A stretch of DNA of 64,000 nucleotides from Paraburkholderia sp. DHOC27 (GTDB lineage Bacteria; Pseudomonadota; Gammaproteobacteria; Burkholderiales; Burkholderiaceae). Position numbers and translations under genes: made by a program. The stretch covers positions 799,864 to 863,863 of the forward strand of contig NZ_QVQV01000001.1 of the NCBI RefSeq assembly GCF_003429005.1, read 5' to 3'. Below are positions 17,000 through 24,711 of this stretch, one piece after another. Within the stretch, counting starts at the first letter, position 1. Each line of letters begins with the position of its first letter. A model generated the notes under the pieces. It had not been told where the DNA came from. It did not search any database and worked only from the letters and a program-made list of their open reading frames with translations.

Positions 17000-18208
17000 A
17001 TGAGCACACGCGCTGGATGGCTCTCTCGCCTCACTCTCTCGCTGACGCTGTCGTTGACGGCACTCGCAGCGAGCGCGCAGGAGACGATCAAGATTGGCGA
17101 AATCAACAGCTATAAGGCACAGCCCGCCTTTCTCGGGCCTTACAAGAATGGCTGGAACCTCGCGCTCGATCAGGTGAACGCAGCGGGCGGCGTGCTCGGC
17201 AAAAAGCTCGAAGTGGTCTCGCGCGATGACAACGGCAATCCGGGCGATACCGTGCGGGTGGCGCAGGAACTGGTCACGGGTGAGCAGGTGCAATTGCTGT
17301 TTGGCGGCTTCCTGTCCAACACGGGCCTGGCCCTGGCGGACTACGCGAAGCAGCGGCACATTTTCTTCCTCGCGGCCGAACCGTTGACGGACAAGATCGT
17401 GTGGGCCGACGGCAACAAATACACGTACCGTCTGCGTCCTTCCACGTACATGCAGGTGGCGATGCTGGTGCCCGAGGCGCTGAAGCTGCACAAGAAGCGC
17501 TGGGCGCTGGTGTATCCGAACTACGAGTACGGGCAGTCAGCGGTGGCGACCTTCAAGAAGCTGATGCAGGCCGCGCAGCCTGACATTCAGTTCGTCTCCG
17601 AACAGGCCACGCCGCTTGGCAATCTCGACGCCGGTGCCGTGACCCAGGCGCTCGCCGATGCGAAGCCGGATGCAATCTTCAACGTGCTGTTCGGCGCGGA
17701 CCTCGGCAAATTCGTGCGCGAGGGCAATACGACCGGACTGTTCAAGGACCGCAGCGTGGTGTCGTTGCTGACGGGTGAGCCGGACTATCTGGACCCGCTG
17801 GGCGCCGAAGCGCCGACCGGCTGGATCGTGACGGGCTACCCGTGGTATTCGATCGATACCGCCGCGAACAAGAAGTTTGTGGATGCGTACCAGGCGAAGT
17901 ATCACGACTATCCGCGGCTCGGCTCGGTGGTTGGATATTCGGCGCTGATGTCGATTGCGGACGGTTTGAAGAAAGCGGGTTCCACCGATCCGGATAAGCT
18001 GGCTGCCGCGTTCAAGGGCTTGAGTGTCGATACGCCGTTTGGGCCGATCACGTACCGCGCGCAGGACAACCAGTCGACGATGGGCGCGTTCGTGGGCGTG
18101 ACGGGCGTAAAGGACGGCAAGGGCGTGATGACCTCGTTCCGTTATGTGGACGGCGCGAGCGTGCAGCCGACGGATGCCGAAGTGAAGAAACTGCGCCCGG
18201 CAGATTGA
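17000..18208 (+). CDS. ABC transporter periplasmic substrate-binding protein
   Basis: This 402-residue protein has a signal peptide (hydrophobic LTLSLTLSLTALAASA, cleavage near residue 27) and a Leu/Ile/Val-binding-protein type I fold (IKIGEINSYKAQPAFLGPYKNGW, LELALDQVNAAGG-like, LVTGEQVQLLFGGFLSNTG). It is the missing component of the importer encoded at 7955-11456. It is the last gene of the cluster, and a hairpin follows at 18244. The ligand is unknown; from context it is probably the heteroaromatic acid that the cluster degrades. Confidence 0.9.
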   Translation: MSTRAGWLSRLTLSLTLSLTALAASAQETIKIGEINSYKAQPAFLGPYKNGWNLALDQVNAAGGVLGKKLEVVSRDDNGNPGDTVRVAQELVTGEQVQLLFGGFLSNTGLALADYAKQRHIFFLAAEPLTDKIVWADGNKYTYRLRPSTYMQVAMLVPEALKLHKKRWALVYPNYEYGQSAVATFKKLMQAAQPDIQFVSEQATPLGNLDAGAVTQALADAKPDAIFNVLFGADLGKFVREGNTTGLFKDRSVVSLLTGEPDYLDPLGAEAPTGWIVTGYPWYSIDTAANKKFVDAYQAKYHDYPRLGSVVGYSALMSIADGLKKAGSTDPDKLAAAFKGLSVDTPFGPITYRAQDNQSTMGAFVGVTGVKDGKGVMTSFRYVDGASVQPTDAEVKKLRPAD

Positions 18209-18243
18209 TAGCGGCGCAGCATCACCGCCTTAAAGCAGCACTG

Positions 18244-18273
18244 AAGGAACAGGCCCAGCCGAGCCTGTTCCTT
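18244..18273. terminator. Strong hairpin at convergent gene ends
   Basis: Perfect 11-bp stem AAGGAACAGGC / GCCTGTTCCTT with an 8-base loop, 36 bp after the binding-protein gene. It reaches the stop codon of the convergent small gene at 18272. It probably terminates transcription from both sides. No long T tract follows on the + strand. Confidence 0.75.
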
Positions 18274-18523
18274 ATTCCTCCGCGTCGTGCTCGGCGACGA
18301 AGCGTTTCAGATAGGCGATCACGGCCGCTTCGGCGGCGCGATGATCCGCGCAACTTTTCGACCCGGCGTTCTCTTCGTCGCCGAACAGCGTCGACGGGGC
18401 GTTGTGCACATCCACTTCCTGCCCTTCGCGGAACACGCGAATCTCGTGGACGTCCTCAGCATATTCGGCCATCCAGTGGATGCCTTCGATGTGGATGCCT
18501 GCTCGTAAGGTAGGGATGCTCAT
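18272..18523 (-). CDS. Small conserved-looking hypothetical protein
   Basis: This is an 83-residue acidic protein with no family I recognise (MSIPTLRAGIHIEG, then EYAEDVHEIRVFREGQEVDV). GGAGG lies six bases upstream of ATG 18523, which is stronger support than the longer open frame beginning inside the toxin gene. The sequence has no signal peptide or membrane segment. It lies 95 bp downstream of mazF on the same strand and may be cotranscribed with it. Coding character is supported by the RBS and the acidic, balanced composition. Confidence 0.55.
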   Translation of the reverse strand: MSIPTLRAGIHIEGIHWMAEYAEDVHEIRVFREGQEVDVHNAPSTLFGDEENAGSKSCADHRAAEAAVIAYLKRFVAEHDAEE

Positions 18524-18618
18524 GCGGCGCCTCCATGATCGGCCGGACACACAACGCCGGCGCTGAGTATCACCATACGCCGTCCGTAGGGCGGGTGCAC
18601 GTGTTGATACGATTTTTT

Positions 18619-18981
18619 CTAGTCGCCGATGGAGATGATCTGGTTTAGCTGTTCGCACGCGGCCGCGAACACGTCGTCGGGCACGCGCTTCCACGGGTGT
18701 GCTTTCGCCCCTCTCGCGCGCCAATCAAAAGACTTCGGTTGATGCCCCAGCACATAGCTCGTGACGTTTTTCGGCCCCTTGAACTTGATGGCGAACGGGT
18801 TCGAATCGTTGAACGAAGCTGTTGTCATGGGTAGACCGATGACAATGCCGGTTCGCTCGTTAAATGGCTTCGGCGAAAGGACTAGCATGGGATGAAAATC
18901 CTTCATCTCGCGGCCGGTTTGCGGGTTGCAGTCAATCCAGATAATGTCGCGACGTTCCGGCGCCCAAGGAGAGGCTGCCAT
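18619..18981 (-). CDS. mazF: MazF/PemK-type endoribonuclease toxin
   Basis: This 120-residue protein has the MazF/PemK fold pattern: RRDIIWIDCNPQTGREMKDFHPMLVLS, then IGLPMTT, and a C-terminal VPDDVFAAACEQLNQII. Family members cleave mRNA at short sequences and arrest growth. It follows the antitoxin with a one-base overlap (TAATG), as is usual for these pairs. Sequence specificity cannot be deduced. It is a type II system in a plain chromosomal setting, with no mobile element beside it. Confidence 0.92.
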   Translation of the reverse strand: MAASPWAPERRDIIWIDCNPQTGREMKDFHPMLVLSPKPFNERTGIVIGLPMTTASFNDSNPFAIKFKGPKNVTSYVLGHQPKSFDWRARGAKAHPWKRVPDDVFAAACEQLNQIISIGD

Positions 18982-19238
18982 TACATTACCTCTGCGCCCA
19001 CCGGGCCGCCGGTTGCCATCGACTCGCCGCCGTGCTTCGCAGGGTCGAATTTCTCCAGCTTTTCCGCGAGCGTTAGCTTGCGGGGACCAACTGGTTTTAC
19101 AGTCACCCCGATTTCGTCAGTCGTGACTTCGACCTCCTGACCAACCTCAAAATGAGCCGACCGAGCCACAGCGGCGGGGATGCGAACAGCCAGACTGTTT
19201 CCCCACTGCTGGATCGTAAGGGTTGCTGTTTTTGCCAT
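18981..19238 (-). CDS. mazE: MazE-type antitoxin
   Basis: This 85-residue protein has an N-terminal AbrB/MazE swapped-hairpin DNA-binding domain (LTIQQWGNSLAVRIPAAVA, then VGQEVEVTTDEIGVTV). The C-terminal tail (LTLAEKLEKFDPAKHGGE) is the likely toxin-binding part. AGGAGG seven bases upstream fixes ATG 19238; the open frame further upstream is not coding. Expected to repress its own promoter together with MazF. Confidence 0.92.
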   Translation of the reverse strand: MAKTATLTIQQWGNSLAVRIPAAVARSAHFEVGQEVEVTTDEIGVTVKPVGPRKLTLAEKLEKFDPAKHGGESMATGGPVGAEVM

Positions 19239-19266
19239 GTTTCTGCCCTCCTGTGACGTATAAACA

Positions 19267-19295
19267 AGTGTACACGAAAAGACGTCATGTTTCAA
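19267..19295 (-). promoter_or_regulatory. Probable mazEF promoter
   Basis: On the minus strand TTGAAA (19295-19290) and TACACT (19272-19267) are separated by 17 bases, close to sigma-70 consensus. The -10 overlaps a GTGTACAC palindrome. The inverted pair TGACGT (19254-19259) / ACGTCA (19282-19287) brackets it, as expected for autorepression by MazE-MazF. Confidence 0.65.
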
Positions 19296-19447
19296 CGCGT
19301 TTAAACATCTGCAACAATTCTGGGGTGCGATGCGGCGCAGACGTGGCGAGCGGTGCAAGACCATCACACGTCCCAGCGCGTTTGACATACGTCCAAGGCA
19401 CACCGGTTGCTGCATTTCCCATGTCAACAACCCTCTGGAGTCCTGTC

Positions 19448-19975
19448 ATGCCTGAACAGAAAACGCTCAAACGCGCCCAAGCCGACAAGCGCGCGGGCAA
19501 ATCGGCGAGCACCCAGGCCGGTGAATTCGTCAAGGAACAGGTGGATCGCGTGCGCGCGGGCAAGCATGGCGTCAAATCCGCCAGGCAGGCCATTGCGATT
19601 GGTCTTTCCGAGGCGCGCCGCGCCGGGGTGGACCTGAAGGCGCCGAAAAAGAGCACCACGAGCGAAGCCACCCGCAAGAAGGCCGCCGCTGACAATGCTG
19701 CAGGCCAGCATAAGGCCAAACCGGCGGCGAAACGCGCCAGCAGCGAATCCACCGCGAAGCGCGCACGCGCGGCCACCACGGCGCTCAAGCGCGAAAGCGG
19801 AGCGGGCGCGTCCAAGGCGTCCCTGTCGAAGCAGGCGAAATCCGCGGCGGGGCGCCGTCCGGCTGCGAGCCGTTCCGCTGCCGCGAAGAAGGCCGCCGCG
19901 ACCAAGGGCGCCGCGGGGCGTTCCGCCGCTGCCAAAAAAGCTGCTCAAACGAGGGCGGCTCGCGCGCATCACTGA
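19448..19975 (+). CDS. Histone H1-like Lys/Ala-rich protein (DUF6496-like)
   Basis: This 175-residue very basic protein has two parts. An N-terminal region (residues 1-60, KRAQADKRAGKSAS, QVDRVRAGKHGVKSARQAIAIGLSEARRAGV) matches the DUF6496-type domain. The rest is a low-complexity Lys/Ala/Arg tail with repeated SAAAKKAA units, like bacterial histone H1-like proteins. It probably binds nucleic acid or condenses DNA. GGAG at 19437-19440 supports ATG 19448. It stands alone between mazEF (divergent) and a 520-bp gap. Confidence 0.78.
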   Translation: MPEQKTLKRAQADKRAGKSASTQAGEFVKEQVDRVRAGKHGVKSARQAIAIGLSEARRAGVDLKAPKKSTTSEATRKKAAADNAAGQHKAKPAAKRASSESTAKRARAATTALKRESGAGASKASLSKQAKSAAGRRPAASRSAAAKKAAATKGAAGRSAAAKKAAQTRAARAHH

Positions 19976-20124
19976 AGCGGTCCGTGCGCGTATGACTGAA
20001 GTCGATCACGGCTTCAGGCTCGAATAGGGCGGCGGCAGAGTGTCGTCGCCTGTCTCCCGCAGTTCTCCCCTAACCTCTCTGGAAGCAAAAACCTTTTACT
20101 TTATTTTTTTGTTCATCTATAACT

Positions 20125-20138
20125 TGACCAAAAGGTCA
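20125..20138. promoter_or_regulatory. Candidate operator upstream of nupC
   Basis: Perfect palindrome TGACC-AAAA-GGTCA, about 50 bp before the candidate -35. Its position suits an activator or a nucleoside-responsive repressor acting on the operon at 20497-24627. The binding protein is not known and no regulator gene lies next to it. Confidence 0.4.
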
Positions 20139-20177
20139 GGATTTAACGCGTGACTGTGTCCGTCATGCGCGTGACAT

Positions 20178-20207
20178 TTGACGCGGACCCGCAAGCTGTT
20201 TCATAGT
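20178..20207 (+). promoter_or_regulatory. Candidate promoter of the nucleoside operon
   Basis: TTGACG (20178-20183) and CATAGT (20202-20207) are separated by 18 bases, a moderate sigma-70 match. It is the best match I found in the gap. Not verified. Confidence 0.4.
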
Positions 20208-20323
20208 CGCACACTGAACCGTGCGGTGTCGTTTGATCAGCAACGCCAGAGTCAAACGCTCCGCCCGTGGCAAGCCGGACCTCAATAAGCAAAATCAACA
20301 ATAGAGACAGAAGGAAGATAGGT

Positions 20324-20380
20324 ATGCGAACGAATTACACCCGGCATCGCCCGTTCCCCGATCACCCGTATTCCACCTAG
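20324..20380 (+). CDS. Possible 18-residue leader peptide
   Basis: This short ORF reads MRTNYTRHRPFPDHPYST and is preceded by AAGGAAG at good spacing (20311-20317), a better ribosome site than that of nupC itself. It is rich in Arg, His, Pro and Tyr. It is followed by a 7-bp hairpin (20394-20413) and lies 116 bp before nupC. It could be a regulatory leader ORF for the operon; it could also be chance. No homologue is known to me. Confidence 0.35.
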   Translation: MRTNYTRHRPFPDHPYST

Positions 20381-20393
20381 CTCAGACACCGCT

Positions 20394-20413
20394 CACGCCA
20401 GAGTCATGGCGTG
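20394..20413 (+). other. Hairpin after the short leader ORF
   Basis: Perfect 7-bp stem CACGCCA / TGGCGTG with a 6-base loop, 13 bases after the stop of the 18-codon ORF. No T tract follows, so it is not a classic terminator. It could block or pair with leader RNA. Confidence 0.35.
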
Positions 20414-20496
20414 CTCTCTCGCGGCCAGCGCATCGCTGCATCAGCGGCCGGCTTGACCTCCTCCCCGCACCAACCTCTCTTTAGAGCGAGCACATA

Positions 20497-21771
20497 GTGG
20501 ATATCGTACGCAGTCTGTGTGGCATCGTTTTGCTGTTATTGATCGCCTTGCTTCTTTCCACCAATCGACGCGGTATCCGGCTGCGTACCATGATCCCGGC
20601 GCTACTCGCGCAGTTTGCGATCGGCGCGCTGGTGCTGTTCGTGCCGTTGGGTAGCGCCGCGCTTGCAGCCGCCGCGCGCGGCGTGAACAACGTTCTGCAG
20701 ATGGGCGACCGCGGCGTCTCGTTCATGTTCGGCGGTCTGGTCGATCCGAAGATGTTTCAGCTCTTCGGCGGCGGCGGTTTTGTCTTTGCGCTGCGCGTGC
20801 TGCCCATGATCGTGTTCGTGACCGCGTTGATTGCGGTGCTGTATCACATCGGCGTGATGAAGTGGATCATCCAGTTTCTTGGCATCGTGTTCGAGAAGCT
20901 GCTCGGCGTGAGCCGGGTCGAATCGTGTTCTGCCGTGGCCACGATTTTTCTCGGCCAGAGTGAAATGCCCGCGTTCGTCAAACCGTTCGTCAAGCAGATG
21001 AGCGCCGCCGAACTGTTCGCCGTCATGTCGAGCGGGATGGCATCCGTAGCGGGTTCGGTGCTGGCCGGCTACGCGGGCCTCGGCGTGAACCTGGAATATT
21101 TGCTGGCGGCATCGTTCATGGCGATTCCCGGCGGTCTGCTGTTCGCCAAGATGATCTTCCCGTCCACCGGGCCCAGCGCGGTCGTGCTGGAAGGACTCAC
21201 CTTCGATGAAACGCGCTCGGCCAACGTGATCGAAGCGGCCGCGTCGGGTGCCGCGACGGGTCTGAAAATCGCCATGAACGTGGGCGCCATGCTGATTGCC
21301 TTCATTGGCTTGATCGCGCTGCTGAATGCGGCGGTGAGTGGCGTCGCAGGATGGTTCGGCGAACCGCAGATCACGCTGCAAAGCATTCTCGGCTGGGTGT
21401 TTGCGCCGCTCGCCTGGTTGATCGGTGTACCGTGGCACGACGCAGCGCTGGCGGGTAACTTCATCGGCGAGAAGATGATTCTCAACGAGTTCGTCGCCTA
21501 CGCGGATCTGTCGCCCTACCTGAAGGGTGCGCAAGCCGTGACGGCGGCCGGCTTGCAGGTGCTCGACCCCAGGACGCTCGCCATTGTGTCGTTTGCACTG
21601 TGCGGCTTTGCCAACTTCTCGTCCATTGCGATTCTGACCGGCGGCTTCGCGGCGGTCGCGCCGGAACGCCGTTCGGAAGTGGCGCGTTATGGTCTGCGTG
21701 TGGTGGCGGCGGCGACGCTGTCCAACCTGATGAGCGCAGCAATTGCCGGCATCTTCCTTACGCTGCATTGA
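20497..21771 (+). CDS. nupC: NupC family concentrative nucleoside transporter
   Basis: This 424-residue inner-membrane protein has about ten hydrophobic helices. CNT-family blocks include FVFALRVLPMIVFVTALIAVLYHIGVM, ESCSAVATIFLGQSEMPAFVKPF and CGFANFSSIAI. It imports nucleosides with a cation gradient. The start is GTG, with only a weak ribosome site. It is the first gene of a nucleoside salvage operon followed by deoA, cdd and a nucleoside hydrolase, which would degrade what it brings in. Confidence 0.92.
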   Translation: MDIVRSLCGIVLLLLIALLLSTNRRGIRLRTMIPALLAQFAIGALVLFVPLGSAALAAAARGVNNVLQMGDRGVSFMFGGLVDPKMFQLFGGGGFVFALRVLPMIVFVTALIAVLYHIGVMKWIIQFLGIVFEKLLGVSRVESCSAVATIFLGQSEMPAFVKPFVKQMSAAELFAVMSSGMASVAGSVLAGYAGLGVNLEYLLAASFMAIPGGLLFAKMIFPSTGPSAVVLEGLTFDETRSANVIEAAASGAATGLKIAMNVGAMLIAFIGLIALLNAAVSGVAGWFGEPQITLQSILGWVFAPLAWLIGVPWHDAALAGNFIGEKMILNEFVAYADLSPYLKGAQAVTAAGLQVLDPRTLAIVSFALCGFANFSSIAILTGGFAAVAPERRSEVARYGLRVVAAATLSNLMSAAIAGIFLTLH

Positions 21772-21832
21772 TTGGCGTCGCGCCAGCAAATCGAGTTGAT
21801 CAGGCTTCCTATCTTTTGACGGGCAGGGCATC

Positions 21833-23155
21833 ATGTCACTCATGCAGGAAATCATCCGCAAAAAGCGCAACAGGCAAGCGCTGAGCACGCAGGAGATCGC
21901 GGCGTTCGTGCGCGGCGTGGCGGATGGCAGCGTGGTGGACAGTCAGGTTGCGGCGCTTGCAATGGCCGTGTTCTTCAACGGCATGAGCACCGCCGAGTGC
22001 GTCGCGCTGACGCTGGCGCAGCGGGACTCGGGGCAGATAGTGAACTGGCAGCCGTTCGATCTGCCGGGGCCTGTGATCGACAAACACTCCACAGGCGGCG
22101 TCGGCGATCTGACGTCGCTGCTATTGGGGCCGCTGGTGGCCGCATGCGGCGGCTTCGTGCCGATGATCTCCGGCCGTGGCCTCGGTCACACCGGCGGCAC
22201 ACTCGACAAGCTCGCGGCGATTCCCGGCTACAACCTCACGCCGGACACGCGCGCGTTCCAGCGCATCGTGCGTGACGTGGGGGTGGCGATCATCGGCCAG
22301 ACTGCTGAACTCGCGCCCGCCGACCGCCGCATCTACGCGATTCGCGACGTCACGGCCACCGTCGAATCGATCGCCTTGATTACGGCGTCGATCCTGTCGA
22401 AGAAACTCGCGGCGGGTCTCGCTGCACTGACGATGGATATCAAGGTCGGCTCGGGCGCGTTCATGCCGACCTACGACCAATCGCTGCAACTGGCACGCAG
22501 CATCGTCGAAGTGGGGAACGGCGCCGGTCTGAAAACGACGGCGCTGCTCACCGACATGAATCAGCCGCTCGCGCCGTGCGCCGGCAATGCCGTGGAAATC
22601 CGCTGCGCCATCGACTTTCTCACCGGACGCACCGCGCGACCGCCCCGGCTGCACGAAGTCACGTTCGCATTGGCTGTGCCGATGCTGCTCGCAGGCGGTC
22701 TCGCGAAAGACGCGCACGAAGCACATACGAAGCTCGCTGCCGCGCTCGATTCGGGCGCCGCTGCCGAGCGCTTCGCCATGATGGTCAGCGCGCTGGGTGG
22801 GCCGCACGATCTGCTCGACGCGCCAGACCGTCACCTCGACCGCGCGCCTTTGCAAACCGCCGTGACGGCCAGCGAGGCGGGCTACGTCACGCACATTGAT
22901 TGCCGCGCTTTCGGACTCGCCGTGGTCGCGCTGGGTGGCGGACGGCATCGTCCAGAAGATGCCATCGACTACGCGGTCGGTTTGACAGACTGCGTCGAAC
23001 TCGGACAATACGTCGAGAAGGGCGGGCCCCTCACGCTGATCCATGCGCGTGACCAGCAAGCGGCTGAAGACGCGGCCAACGCCATCCGTTCTGCCGTAAC
23101 GCTGAACCCAGGCGCGGCGCCCACACCAGCTACGGTGTATGAACTGATCGAATAA
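21833..23155 (+). CDS. deoA: Thymidine phosphorylase
   Basis: This is a 440-residue pyrimidine-nucleoside phosphorylase. It has the N-terminal four-helix domain ([15 protein letters not shown]) and the phosphate-site motif [10 protein letters not shown], followed by [15 protein letters not shown], which is the family signature. It cleaves thymidine and deoxyuridine to base and deoxyribose-1-phosphate. It lies 61 bp after nupC. No deoC or deoB is visible in the window, so use of the sugar phosphate must depend on genes elsewhere. Confidence 0.95.
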   Translation: MSLMQEIIRKKRNRQALSTQEIAAFVRGVADGSVVDSQVAALAMAVFFNGMSTAECVALTLAQRDSGQIVNWQPFDLPGPVIDKHSTGGVGDLTSLLLGPLVAACGGFVPMISGRGLGHTGGTLDKLAAIPGYNLTPDTRAFQRIVRDVGVAIIGQTAELAPADRRIYAIRDVTATVESIALITASILSKKLAAGLAALTMDIKVGSGAFMPTYDQSLQLARSIVEVGNGAGLKTTALLTDMNQPLAPCAGNAVEIRCAIDFLTGRTARPPRLHEVTFALAVPMLLAGGLAKDAHEAHTKLAAALDSGAAAERFAMMVSALGGPHDLLDAPDRHLDRAPLQTAVTASEAGYVTHIDCRAFGLAVVALGGGRHRPEDAIDYAVGLTDCVELGQYVEKGGPLTLIHARDQQAAEDAANAIRSAVTLNPGAAPTPATVYELIE

Positions 23156-23188
23156 GGCTGCCCATCCAGCCTCTGATGCGGAGAAATC

Positions 23189-23602
23189 ATGCAACACGAA
23201 CCATTGATCCAGGCCGCCCGCGAAGCGCGTGAGCGTGCCTACGCGCCGTACTCGCGCTTTCATGTGGGTGCCGCACTCGAAACGCAGGACGGCAAGGTGT
23301 TTTACGGCTGCAACGTCGAAAACGCCTCATACGGCCTGTGCAATTGCGCCGAGCGCACCGCATTTTTCTCGGCGCTTGCCGCCGGCTACAAGCCGGGACA
23401 GTTCAAGACGCTGGCGGTCATCGGTCAAACAGACGGGCCGATCGCACCGTGCGGCGCGTGCCGTCAGGTGATGATCGAACTCGGCACGCCCGCGCTCGAA
23501 GTCGTGTTGAGCAACCTGAATGGCGACGTGGAAGTGACCAGCGCCGCCGCGCTTTTGCCGGGCGCGTTCTATCTGGAGCCGGGCAATGGCGCTCCGGTCT
23601 AG
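23189..23602 (+). CDS. cdd: Cytidine deaminase
   Basis: This is a 137-residue homotetrameric-type cytidine deaminase. The zinc site is formed by NCAERTAFF (Cys and catalytic Glu) and PCGACRQ (two Cys). FHVGAALE and GCNVENASYGLC are the substrate-side motifs. It converts cytidine and deoxycytidine to uridine and deoxyuridine, feeding DeoA and the hydrolase beside it. GGAG seven bases before ATG 23189 supports the start. Confidence 0.96.
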   Translation: MQHEPLIQAAREARERAYAPYSRFHVGAALETQDGKVFYGCNVENASYGLCNCAERTAFFSALAAGYKPGQFKTLAVIGQTDGPIAPCGACRQVMIELGTPALEVVLSNLNGDVEVTSAAALLPGAFYLEPGNGAPV

Positions 23603-23643
23603 TGCAAGCCGTGCCGACGTTCACCATCAAGTGAGTTCATATC

Positions 23644-24627
23644 ATGCATAAGGTCATCTTCGACACCGATCCCGGCGTCGACGACGCAATGGCGCTGGTG
23701 TTCCAGACGTGTCACCCCGAGATCGAATTGATTGGCGTGACCTCGGTGTTCGGTAACGCGACCATCGAAACCACGACCCGCAATGCGGTCTATCTCGTCG
23801 AGCGTTTCGCGGCGCCTGAGGTGATGGTCGCCCAAGGCGCGGCAGGGCCGCTGCGTGGCGCGGCGCCGCCGCCCATTCCGCACATCCACGGGCATAACGG
23901 CCTCGGCGATATCGAACTGGCCGCGCTGCCCACGCAGAACCGCGCGGCGCGCCTCGATGCGCGGCCGGCGCACCGTTTCATCATCGACACGATCCGTCAG
24001 CATCCGAACGAGATCAACCTGATCGCCGTTGGACCGCTGACCAATCTCGCGCTTGCCCTGCAGGAAGCGCCGGACATCCAGCATCTCGTGAAGCAGGTCA
24101 TCATCATGGGCGGCGCGTTCGGCATCAACGGCGTGCTCGGCAACGTCACGCCCTGCGCGGAGGCGAACATTTCCGCGGACCCGGATGCCGCTGATCAGGT
24201 TTTGACGGCAGCCTGGAAGGTCACGGCGGCGGGGCTCGACGTCACGCAGAAGGCGGTGATGAGCACGGCGTATCTGGACAACCTGCGGCAGCACGGCGGC
24301 GAAGTGGGGCAGTTCGTGTGGGACGTGTCGCGGCTCTATGAGCAGTTCCACCGCGACAGTGCAGACGTGCACGGCATCTACGTGCACGATTCGTCGGCGG
24401 TGGCATATCTGGTGGCGCCGCAGCTTTATGAAGTGCGGCAAGGTGCGGTGCGGGTCGCGCTCGACGGGCTCGCGCGCGGGCAGACCATTCAGAAGCCGGC
24501 GGCGATGGGGGTACCGGCGCCGAGCTGGGATGGCTTCAAGATGCAGGACGTGTGCGTCGACGTGGACGTGGCGGGCTTTCTACAGCTCTACTTCGACACG
24601 CTGACCGCGAATGCGAAAGCGGCGTAG
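23644..24627 (+). CDS. Inosine/uridine-preferring nucleoside hydrolase family protein
   Basis: This 327-residue enzyme has the N-terminal calcium-binding motif DTDPGVDDAMAL typical of the IunH family. Supporting segments are INLIAVGPLTNLALAL, IIMGGAFG and HDSSAVAYLV. It hydrolyses ribonucleosides to base and ribose. It is the last gene of the nucleoside operon. The ribosome site is weak. It could belong to the RihA, RihB or RihC subtype, which I cannot resolve. Confidence 0.93.
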   Translation: MHKVIFDTDPGVDDAMALVFQTCHPEIELIGVTSVFGNATIETTTRNAVYLVERFAAPEVMVAQGAAGPLRGAAPPPIPHIHGHNGLGDIELAALPTQNRAARLDARPAHRFIIDTIRQHPNEINLIAVGPLTNLALALQEAPDIQHLVKQVIIMGGAFGINGVLGNVTPCAEANISADPDAADQVLTAAWKVTAAGLDVTQKAVMSTAYLDNLRQHGGEVGQFVWDVSRLYEQFHRDSADVHGIYVHDSSAVAYLVAPQLYEVRQGAVRVALDGLARGQTIQKPAAMGVPAPSWDGFKMQDVCVDVDVAGFLQLYFDTLTANAKAA

Positions 24628-24711
24628 GTTCGACTCGCTTTCCTGAGAAGAGGGCGGTAAGCGCGCTACAGCCTTCGCGCCAACCGCTCCTCTACGCACG
24701 CAAAGCGGCGC

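Larger units (their letters stand above)
19976..20496. other. Long leader/intergenic region before the nucleoside operon
   Basis: This 521-bp region contains no ordinary gene. It holds an A/T-rich block (20087-20120), a palindrome at 20125-20138, a possible promoter at 20178-20207, an 18-codon ORF at 20324-20380 and a hairpin at 20394-20413. The distance from promoter to nupC implies an untranslated leader of roughly 280 bases. Confidence 0.6.
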
